Positions 58,205-64,000 of a stretch of DNA of 64,000 nt are shown piece by piece. Numbering within the stretch: position 1 is the stretch's first letter; every line of letters begins with the position of its first letter. The position numbers were made by a program, and so were the translations under genes. Where the stretch lies: NCBI RefSeq assembly GCF_002160015.1, contig NZ_NFJT01000002.1, positions 62,001-126,000 on the forward strand, in the 5' to 3' direction. The notes beneath the pieces were generated by a model that saw only the letters and a list, made by a program, of their open reading frames with translations, did no database searches and was not told the DNA's origin. The DNA is from Anaerofilum sp. An201. Lineage in GTDB: Bacteria > Bacillota > Clostridia > Oscillospirales > Ruminococcaceae.

Positions 58205-58275
58205 CGATGGGATCGATTCGACCTCATCCGCCGCCTGTCGGCGGCACCTTCCCCAGGGGAAGGCATTCGACGCAC
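58205..58275 (+). repeat. Diverged short copy of the dispersed non-coding repeat
   Basis: ATTCGACCTCATCCGCCGCC, then TGTCGGCGGCACCTTCCCCA and GGGGAAGGCATTCGACGCAC, matching the first third of the other copies. It lies between the coiled-coil gene and its terminator. Confidence 0.7.
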
Positions 58276-58310
58276 ACAAACCTTTACAGGAACACGGTTT
58301 CAACAAACTG

Positions 58311-58341
58311 ACGCCGCCCGGAACTGCGGGCGGCGTCTTTT
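58311..58341 (+). terminator. Terminator downstream of the coiled-coil gene and repeat
   Basis: ACGCCGCCCG/CGGGCGGCGT perfect 10-bp stem, loop of 6, followed by CTTTTG. Confidence 0.8.
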
Positions 58342-58362
58342 GCTGCGCGCCAGACCGGAAAA

Positions 58363-60639
58363 TCAGCCGCGCTTATAGAAGTTGATCAGGCAGCCGTCCA
58401 GCAGGATCTGGCGCTCGTCGGCGGTGAGGGGGGCCAGCGTGAGGGTGAAGGCAATGGCCTTGCCGTCCCGGATCACATAGGCGGGCAGGCTGCGGGCATC
58501 CTCCTCCAACGCGCGGCGCACGCCCGGCACGAAGATCACGTCGTCCAGACCAAAGGCAGGCTCGCCCTCCAGCTGGAAGGGCAGCATGCCCCAGTTGATG
58601 AGGTTGGAGCGGTAGCGCTTGGTGGCGTATTCCACCGCGATGTTGGCGCCTGCACCCAGCACGCGCTGGCAGCTGGCGGCCTGCTCACGGGCAGAGCCGT
58701 CGCCCGGCTTCACGGCGTAGATGGTGGAAGCGATCTGCACGTCCTCGGCGCGCAGGGTCTCGCAGCCGGGGATGGTGCGCACGGTGCACAGAATCCCCTC
58801 CAGACCGGCGGCGTCGCCCTTGCGGCGGGACAGCTCCAGCTGGTGCACCGCCTTGGCGCGGCCCACATAGGCGGGGTCCTTGCGGCTGAGGGTGAACTCG
58901 GCCAGGCCCAGCGGGTTGGAACGGAAGGAACTGGTCTCGCCGGAGGGGATCAGCTCGTCGGTGGTGGTGACGGGGTCGGTGATAAAGCTGGCAACCTTCA
59001 GCAGCAGGTTGTCGCCCAGGGCAGGCTGCTCGGGCCAGTCCTTGATATTGGGACCAAAGCGCAGTGCGTCGTCGGCATGGGGCTGGCCATAGCCGGCATA
59101 GACGCGGCTGCGGTAGCTGCTGGCGTCGAATGCATAGGCCGGGATGGCGGGGTCGTAGTCCAGCTCGGTGGCGGCGGTGAGGATGCCTCCGTTGCGGCTG
59201 GTGGCCGCGATGCTGCGGGCGTCCATCAGGGCCACGCCGGCCAACTGGCCATTGGCGGGCTTGGAGCCTTCGCGGTTGGGGAAGTTGCGGGTGGTGTGGC
59301 GGATGCTGAGCGAGCCGTTGGCCGGCACGTCGCCCGCGCCGAAGCAGGGGCCGCAGAAAGCGGTGCGCACGGTGGCGCCGGCGGCCATCAGGTCGGCCAG
59401 GGCGCCGGTCTTCATCAGGTGCATCATCACCGGCTGGCTGGCGGGGTATACGCTGAGGCTGAACTCCCCTGCCCCGCAGCTGGCGCCGCGCAGGATATTG
59501 GCGGCCTCGGCGATGTTGGGATAGGTGCCGCCCGCACAGCCGGCGATCACACCCTGGTCCACGCGCAGAGGGCCGTTCTCGATCTTGCCCACCAGATCCA
59601 GCGCGGGCGCCTTGCCGTCCAGCAGACGGGCGCACTCTTCCTGGGTGTGGTGCAGGATGTCGGCCAGGTTCTCGTTCAGTTCGCGGATGGAATATACATT
59701 GGACGGATGCATCGGCAGAGCGATCATCGGCTCCACCTTGTCCAGCTCCACCGTCACCATGCCGTCGTAGTAGGCCAGCGGCGCGGGGGACAGCGGGGCA
59801 TACTGGTCGCCGCGGCCGTGCAGCGCCAGATAGTCGCGGGTCTTGTCGTCGGTGCACCAGATGGAGGACAGACAGGTGGTCTCGGTGGTCATCACGTCGA
59901 TGCCGTTGCGGTATTCCAGCTCCAGGTTGGCGATGCCGGGGCCGACGAACTCCATCACCTTGTTCTTCACATACCCGTTGGCAAACACCGCGCCGATGAT
60001 GGCCAGCGCCACGTCCTGCGGGCCCACGCCGGGGCGGGGCGCGCCGGTGAGGTACACCGCCACCACGCCGGGACGGGCGACGTCGTAGGTCTTGCCCAGC
60101 AGCTGCTTCACCAGCTCGCCGCCGCCTTCGCCGATGGCCATGGTGCCCAGCGCGCCGTAGCGGGTGTGGCTGTCGGAGCCAAGGATCATCTTGCCGCAGC
60201 CCGCCTGCATCTCGCGCATGTACTGGTGGATGACCGCCATGTGGGGGGGCACATAGATGCCGCCGTACTTTTTGGCGGCGGACAGGCCGAACATATGGTC
60301 GTCCTCGTTGATGGTGCCGCCCACCGCGCACAGGCTGTTGTGGCAGTTGGTGAGCACATACGGAATGGGGAACTTCTCCAGCCCCGACGCGCGCGCGGTC
60401 TGCACGATGCCCACGAAGGTGATGTCGTGGCTGGCCATCGCGTCGAACTTCAGCTTCAGCTGGTCCATGCTGCCGCTGGTGTTGTGTTTTTCCAGAATGC
60501 CCCACGCGATGGTGCCGCGGCGGGCGGCCTCGCGGTCGGCTTCAAAGCCCAGCGCGGCGAGCTTTGCGGCGGCGTTCTGGTCGTCGGCCACCCACTGGCC
60601 GTTTGCATAGTACATGCCGGTCTTGCTGCATTCAATCAT
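58363..60639 (-). CDS. Aconitase-family hydratase (YbhJ/aconitate hydratase-like)
   Basis: 758 residues in the aconitase superfamily: [22 protein letters not shown], the [4Fe-4S] ligands in [11 protein letters not shown] and [26 protein letters not shown], and the C-terminal swivel domain with [20 protein letters not shown]. It dehydrates or hydrates a tri- or dicarboxylic acid. The length and motif spacing are closer to the YbhJ-type than to classical AcnA/AcnB, so a substrate other than citrate is possible. ATG 60639 follows AGAGGGG. Monocistronic. Confidence 0.85.
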   Translation of the reverse strand: MIECSKTGMYYANGQWVADDQNAAAKLAALGFEADREAARRGTIAWGILEKHNTSGSMDQLKLKFDAMASHDITFVGIVQTARASGLEKFPIPYVLTNCHNSLCAVGGTINEDDHMFGLSAAKKYGGIYVPPHMAVIHQYMREMQAGCGKMILGSDSHTRYGALGTMAIGEGGGELVKQLLGKTYDVARPGVVAVYLTGAPRPGVGPQDVALAIIGAVFANGYVKNKVMEFVGPGIANLELEYRNGIDVMTTETTCLSSIWCTDDKTRDYLALHGRGDQYAPLSPAPLAYYDGMVTVELDKVEPMIALPMHPSNVYSIRELNENLADILHHTQEECARLLDGKAPALDLVGKIENGPLRVDQGVIAGCAGGTYPNIAEAANILRGASCGAGEFSLSVYPASQPVMMHLMKTGALADLMAAGATVRTAFCGPCFGAGDVPANGSLSIRHTTRNFPNREGSKPANGQLAGVALMDARSIAATSRNGGILTAATELDYDPAIPAYAFDASSYRSRVYAGYGQPHADDALRFGPNIKDWPEQPALGDNLLLKVASFITDPVTTTDELIPSGETSSFRSNPLGLAEFTLSRKDPAYVGRAKAVHQLELSRRKGDAAGLEGILCTVRTIPGCETLRAEDVQIASTIYAVKPGDGSAREQAASCQRVLGAGANIAVEYATKRYRSNLINWGMLPFQLEGEPAFGLDDVIFVPGVRRALEEDARSLPAYVIRDGKAIAFTLTLAPLTADERQILLDGCLINFYKRG

Positions 60640-60768
60640 CAAATCTGCACCCCTCTGCTTCGATTTTATCCACATGCGTACAAAAAATTGTAGATGGTTT
60701 GATTATACCACATCCCGGCATCTGAAGCAACAAACCACACGCCCGGCCAAAAAATCCCCGCCAGAAGG

Positions 60769-60797
60769 TTGACACCGCCGCGCGGCAGCGGTATAAT
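60769..60797 (+). promoter_or_regulatory. tRNA-Gly(CCC) promoter
   Basis: Consensus TTGACA (60769-60774), 17 bp, TATAAT (60792-60797). Confidence 0.93.
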
Positions 60798-60817
60798 AGT
60801 ATCACTTCAGAAAAAGT

Positions 60818-60891
60818 GCAGATGTAGTTTAGTGGTAGAACTCCAGCTTCCCAAGCTGGCTGTGTGGGTTCGATTCCCATCATCTGCTCCA
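60818..60891 (+). tRNA. tRNA-Gly(CCC)
   Basis: 74 nt with encoded CCA: acceptor GCAGATG/CATCTGC, anticodon loop TTCCCAA, T-loop TTCGATT. Single gene with its own consensus promoter and terminator. Confidence 0.96.
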
Positions 60892-60897
60892 AAATTT

Positions 60898-60935
60898 CCC
60901 CGAAAGACCGATGGTTTTTCGGGGATTTTTTGTTT
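60898..60935 (+). terminator. tRNA-Gly(CCC) terminator
   Basis: CCCCGAAA/TTTCGGGG with 11-nt loop, followed by ATTTTTTGTTT. Confidence 0.92.
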
Positions 60936-61182
60936 AGGGAGACATTTGTTGCTTTTTCCAAATATAACAACTTTTGCAAAAATGGAAAGCGCGCCGCCTG
61001 CTGTACGGCGGACAATTTTTATACCAAATCTGCCTGGCAGAAGCCGGCTGCCTCTGTGCGGGATACCGGCGGCCAGGGCCGACAGCGCCCGCACCGGCGT
61101 GGCCGGATTTGGGCGCAGCGCGGCGGGAAAGGCTGCGGCGTATTGGAAAAGCACCGCACGTTGCACTGCAATAAAGCATGAA
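60936..61182. other. Intergenic region with no gene seen
   Basis: About 250 bp without a supported reading frame on either strand; AT-rich near the tRNA terminator, then GC-rich. It may be decayed sequence. Confidence 0.45.
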
Positions 61183-61215
61183 AAAGCACACCGCCCATTC
61201 CATGAGCAGTGTACT
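61179..61215 (-). terminator. Far hairpin flanking the locus C repeat, with T-run
   Basis: On the minus strand the hairpin built around GCTCATGGAATGGGCGG is followed by GCTTTTTC. A second copy of this hairpin lies at 61321-61353 without a T-run; the repeat copy sits between them. Confidence 0.65.
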
Positions 61216-61251
61216 TCAGGCTGTCCAGTAAGCGATTCCCTTTGCGCGGCG

Positions 61252-61320
61252 GGGCAGCTTCGACCTCATCCGCCCCGTTCCGGGGCACCTTCCCCTGCTG
61301 GGGAAGGCTTTGGATCGAAC
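61252..61320 (+). repeat. Dispersed non-coding repeat, locus C (shortened)
   Basis: GGCAGCTTCGACCTCATCCG, CACCTTCCCCTGCTGGGGAA, GGCTTTGGATCGAACGCC. The right third present in other copies is missing. Flanked by two about 30-bp direct repeats containing CACCGCCCATTCCATGAGC. Confidence 0.8.
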
Positions 61321-61353
61321 GCCGCACCGCCCATTCCATGAGCGGCGTGCTTG
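61321..61353 (-). repeat. Near copy of the duplicated hairpin at locus C
   Basis: CCGCACCGCCCATTCCATGA matches 61183-61215 in 25 or more of about 31 positions. The hairpin is imperfect and has no T-run on either side. Confidence 0.6.
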
Positions 61354-61359
61354 TGGATG

Positions 61360-61518
61360 TTACAGCCCCAAAAGCTGTTTCTTTTTCGCGTCGAAATCCT
61401 GCTGTGTAATCAGGCCTTCCTCAAGCAGTGCCTTGAAACGGCGCAGGAACTGCTGCAATTCTCTCTCACTGCCCAAATGCAGCCAATATTCTTTGCCTGC
61501 CAGCTCTGCCGGGCGCAA
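61360..61518 (-). CDS. SHOCT-domain peptide, about 52 aa (start uncertain)
   Basis: The C-terminal 30 residues read ELQQFLRRFKALLEEGLITQ then QDFDAKKKQLLGL, a clear SHOCT motif (short C-terminal oligomerisation/binding domain). The frame is open far upstream, but inside the sugar-binding protein gene; a TTG at 61518 is the best local start, without a good ribosome site. It may be a genuine small SHOCT protein or the remnant of a larger one. Confidence 0.5.
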   Translation of the reverse strand: MRPAELAGKEYWLHLGSERELQQFLRRFKALLEEGLITQQDFDAKKKQLLGL

Positions 61519-61589
61519 AAAGCGAAGGACCAGAAAAGCTGCCCGAGCAGCTGGAGGAACCGCCGGTGCTGCGCCCGGCCGCTCTTGCG

Positions 61590-62624
61590 CTATGGCAGTG
61601 TATCGGAGGTGAGCTTGTAGTAGGGCAGCCAGATATAGTGACCGTCCTCCACCTGGATGCTCTCCGGGACGGGACCGCCGTCGGCCAGGGCCAGCGACAG
61701 CTCCAGCAGCACATCCGGCATATCCGGCGCGTTGCGCACCGTGCCCAGCAGCTCCCCTTCCTCCAGCGCCTTCAGGGCCGGCTCGGTGCCGTCCACCCCC
61801 ACCACCAGCGGCAGCGGGTCTACCCCCGCCTCCTTCATGGCGTCGATGGCGCCCAGGGCCATGTCGTCGTTGTTGGCGATCACCGCCTCCACCCCGGCGC
61901 CAAATTCCTTGCACCACTGCTTCATGCGGGCGGCGGCCTGGGCGCGGCTCCAGTTGGCGGTGTCGCTGGCCAGCTTTTCCAGCGGCACCCCGGCGTCGGT
62001 GAGCGGCTTGGTGGCGTATTCGCTGCGCAGCAGGGCGTCCTGGTGCCCCGGTTCGCCCTCCAGCATCACATACTGCAGCACGCCGTCGGCATTGCGGTCG
62101 GCCGATGCGCGGTTGCCGTTCCATTCCTCCAGCAGGATCTCGCCCTGGTAAATGCCCGACTGCTCCCCCTTCGGCCCCACATAATACACCTGTTCCCAGC
62201 GCCGGATGTCCTCCTGCACCGGCTGACGGTTGAAAAAGATCACCGGCACATCCGCCGCCGAGACCTTGTCGATCAGCACCGCGGCCGCCGTGCGGTCGAC
62301 AATGTTCACACACAGCACATCGCAGCCGCTGTCCAGCAGGCGGTCGACCTGCTCCAGCTGGATGGTCTGGTTGCTGCGGCCGTCCGCGATGCTGAGGTTG
62401 ATCTTGAGATCGCTGCTGTTTTCCCGGCTGCGCGCCAGCTGCTCGATCTCCTGCACCACCGCCGAGATGAAGGTGTCGTCCTGCGAGTAGAGCGCCACCC
62501 CGATGCGCACCGTGCGGGTGTGTCCCCCGCCGCCCGCGCAGCCGGCCAGCACCCCGCACAGGCAGGCCAGCGCCGGCAGCTTACGAAATGAGCGGAAAGA
62601 ACAGCTTTTGATTTTCCGGCTCAT
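61590..62624 (-). CDS. Galactose/ribose-type sugar-binding lipoprotein
   Basis: 344 residues. The signal peptide ends in the lipobox LAGC at about residue 29. The mature protein is a Periplasmic-binding type I fold with VRIGVALYSQDDTF, DVLCVNIVDRTAAA, VEAVIANNDDMALGAIDAM and PLVVGVDGTEPAL, close to MglB. No sugar permease or ATPase gene is adjacent. It overlaps the previous binding-protein gene by 44 nt, so it is produced with a sensor kinase and a second binding protein. It may serve as extracytoplasmic sugar sensor for that kinase. Confidence 0.88.
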   Translation of the reverse strand: MSRKIKSCSFRSFRKLPALACLCGVLAGCAGGGGHTRTVRIGVALYSQDDTFISAVVQEIEQLARSRENSSDLKINLSIADGRSNQTIQLEQVDRLLDSGCDVLCVNIVDRTAAAVLIDKVSAADVPVIFFNRQPVQEDIRRWEQVYYVGPKGEQSGIYQGEILLEEWNGNRASADRNADGVLQYVMLEGEPGHQDALLRSEYATKPLTDAGVPLEKLASDTANWSRAQAAARMKQWCKEFGAGVEAVIANNDDMALGAIDAMKEAGVDPLPLVVGVDGTEPALKALEEGELLGTVRNAPDMPDVLLELSLALADGGPVPESIQVEDGHYIWLPYYKLTSDTLP

Positions 62625-63528
62625 ACATCTCCTCCTCTCGCACCACCGTAAACCGCAGCGGTTCGGTCGCCCTGTGTTCCTTGCCGCGGGCCGCCTCCGC
62701 CGCCTGTTCCACCGCCAGATACCCGGCCGCGTATTCGCTCCAGGCCGCCACCCCCGACAGGGTGCCGCTGTCCAGCGCCGCCGTGATGGCCGCGGCCGTG
62801 CCCACCCCGTACAGCTGGGGATGGCCGGGGATATCGGCGTATTTTTCGGCCAGCATCAGGGTGGACGCCGCCTCCACCGCGATGATCTGCTCCACATCGC
62901 AGGCCACCACCAGCTCATCGAGGTCCGCATACCGGGACGAAGGCCAGCTCTCCACCGCCACGCCTGCCTGCTGCAGGACAAGGCGCGCCCGTTCGGCGCG
63001 CAGCGCTGCGCCGTCCGACGACGGGCAGTTGTTCATCAGCAGCACCGTGCGCCCGTCGCTGTCCTCCAGCGCCAGCTGCGCCAGCGCCTCGCCCAGCAGG
63101 GCGTTGTCCGGCGAGACCGCCGGCACCTCCGGGTCTGTTTCCGATTCCAGCGTCACCAGCGGGATCTCCCCCACCAGCTCGGCTTTTCGGGACTGCAGGC
63201 GGGCGGTATCGGCCGGGAGCACCACCATCGCGTCGGTGCCGCGCTGGGCTTCGCGGCGCAGCAGGGCCTCCTGGGCGGCGGGGTCGTTGTCCGCCTCGGG
63301 CGTGAGGAACCGCAGTTCCACCCCCAGGTCGCTGGACGCCTGTTCCATCCCCATCCGAAGCCCGGCCCACAGGCGGTTGTCTGTCTGGCGCATCACCACC
63401 GACACCTCCAGCGGTTCGGGGCGGCGGGAACGCGCGGTGATCCCCGGCAGCAGCAGCGTGAGCACCACCGAGCCGCCCAGTGCGGCCAGCACACACAGCT
63501 GGATCACGCCGTTTTTCGTGCGTTTCAT
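62581..63528 (-). CDS. Membrane-anchored periplasmic-binding-type sensor protein
   Basis: 315 residues. One N-terminal membrane span (about 7-30, VIQLCVLAALGGSVVLTLLLPG) without a lipobox Cys, then a type I binding fold (EVSVVMRQTDNRLWAGLRMGMEQASSDLG, TDAMVVLPAD, QLYGVGTAAAITAALDSGTLSG). ATG 63528 overlaps the stop of the sensor-kinase gene as ATGA. Such a tethered binding protein beside a YesM-type kinase suggests a sensing complex rather than transport. A second, lipid-anchored binding protein follows. Confidence 0.85.
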   Translation of the reverse strand: MKRTKNGVIQLCVLAALGGSVVLTLLLPGITARSRRPEPLEVSVVMRQTDNRLWAGLRMGMEQASSDLGVELRFLTPEADNDPAAQEALLRREAQRGTDAMVVLPADTARLQSRKAELVGEIPLVTLESETDPEVPAVSPDNALLGEALAQLALEDSDGRTVLLMNNCPSSDGAALRAERARLVLQQAGVAVESWPSSRYADLDELVVACDVEQIIAVEAASTLMLAEKYADIPGHPQLYGVGTAAAITAALDSGTLSGVAAWSEYAAGYLAVEQAAEAARGKEHRATEPLRFTVVREEEMYEPENQKLFFPLIS

Positions 63529-64000
63529 ACGGCGCCCTCCTTTTGATCGGGAATGACGGCGGCCTCTTCCAGCACCGGGATGCGGATGCGCACCAGGGTG
63601 CCTTCGTCCGGCTCGCTCTGGATGGTGAGGCCGTACTGGCGGCCGAAGGTGAGCTGGATGCGCTGGTGGACGTTCACCACGCCGATGCCAGACCCTTTGC
63701 CGCTGGGCCGGCGGCATCTTCCGTCCAGCAGGCCGGCCGCCACCTCCGGACGCATGCCCAGGCCGTTGTCCTGCACGTCGATCCACACCTCGTCGCCGCT
63801 GCGGTAGGCGTGGACGGTGATCTCGCCGTCGTCCTCGGCTTCGGACATGCCGTGGTAGATGGCGTTTTCCAGCAGCGGCTGGACGATCAGCTTGAGGGTG
63901 TACAGCCCTTTCACCGTCTCGTCGGCCGTGATGCGGGCGGTGAAGCGGTTTTTGAAGCGGATCTGCTGGATGGTCATATAGTGGCGCGCGTGTTCCAGCT
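63525..64000 (-). CDS. YesM/LytS-type sensor histidine kinase (5' part outside window)
   Basis: The C-terminal 158 residues are visible. HYMTIQQIRFKNRF is the linker after the His-kinase domain. The HATPase part has KLIVQPLLENAIYHGMSEAE (N-box), VQDNGLGMRPEV (G1), GKGSGIGVVNVHQRIQLTFG (G2), and EGTLVRIRIP. First gene of the operon in view; coupled to the tethered binding protein by ATGA. The phosphoacceptor His is off the right edge. Confidence 0.92.
   Translation of the reverse strand, partial: LEHARHYMTIQQIRFKNRFTARITADETVKGLYTLKLIVQPLLENAIYHGMSEAEDDGEITVHAYRSGDEVWIDVQDNGLGMRPEVAAGLLDGRCRRPSGKGSGIGVVNVHQRIQLTFGRQYGLTIQSEPDEGTLVRIRIPVLEEAAVIPDQKEGAV

Overview
The window comes from the chromosome of a high-GC, spore-former-related gut Firmicute. 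The Oscillospiraceae/Ruminococcaceae (Faecalibacterium, Subdoligranulum or Gemmiger type) are my best guess. Support comes from PolC-type DNA polymerase III, the pyrH-frr-uppS-cdsA-dxr-rseP-ispG-polC gene order, a Spo0A-like regulator, a YtvI-like protein, and a non-coding repeat family I associate with that group. The lineage is inference; no rRNA is present.

1-11.5 kb is a visibly lower-GC accessory element read entirely right to left. A tyrosine integrase (9834-11186) sits beside a tRNA array (11568-12275). The element carries replication/recombination genes (RecG-like helicase, DnaG/DUF3854-like primase, a possible annealing protein), a membrane-anchored ComEC-like metallo-hydrolase, a DUF262 (DGQQR) protein with a 56-residue zinc-ribbon protein, and a Big2-domain surface protein that runs off the left edge. 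Its six most conspicuous promoters share a CCCCGAAAA box 5-6 bp upstream of the -10 element. Two of them fire into near-identical 60-nt 5'-terminal hairpins with a compensatory base-pair change. Two others drive only ~105-115-nt terminator-bounded transcripts with no evident reading frame. This promoter/RNA set is the best candidate here for an undescribed system.

12.5-21.8 kb is a selenium-dependent molybdenum hydroxylase (SDMH) maturation locus: a BtuCDF-type importer (probably molybdate/tungstate), yqeC, yqeB, xdhC, selD, a cysteine-desulfurase-family enzyme, yedE, a yedF-like TusA protein and DUF3343. The genes are translationally coupled. The divergent promoter region holds a palindrome resembling a ModE operator.

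22.1-32.0 kb is a carbohydrate locus: CUT1 ABC importer, GH88 unsaturated glucuronyl hydrolase and DUF2264 protein, with a divergent YesM/YesN two-component pair. 32.0-38.9 kb contains tandem non-coding repeats and a 2059-residue LPXTG-anchored GH59-like glycosidase. 39.3-41.2 kb is a VanRS-like two-component system.

41.3-52.0 kb is the housekeeping pyrH-to-polC operon. 52.2-61 kb holds a Spo0A-like regulator with a soluble kinase, a VTT/DedA protein, YtvI, a TSCPD protein, a PHP phosphoesterase, an aconitase-family hydratase and tRNA-Gly(CCC). The right edge is a sensor kinase (partial) followed by two sugar-binding proteins.

A dispersed non-coding repeat occurs at about 12.5, 21.9, 32.1, 32.4, 58.2 and 61.3 kb. 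At three loci it lies between duplicated copies of the local terminator-like hairpin.
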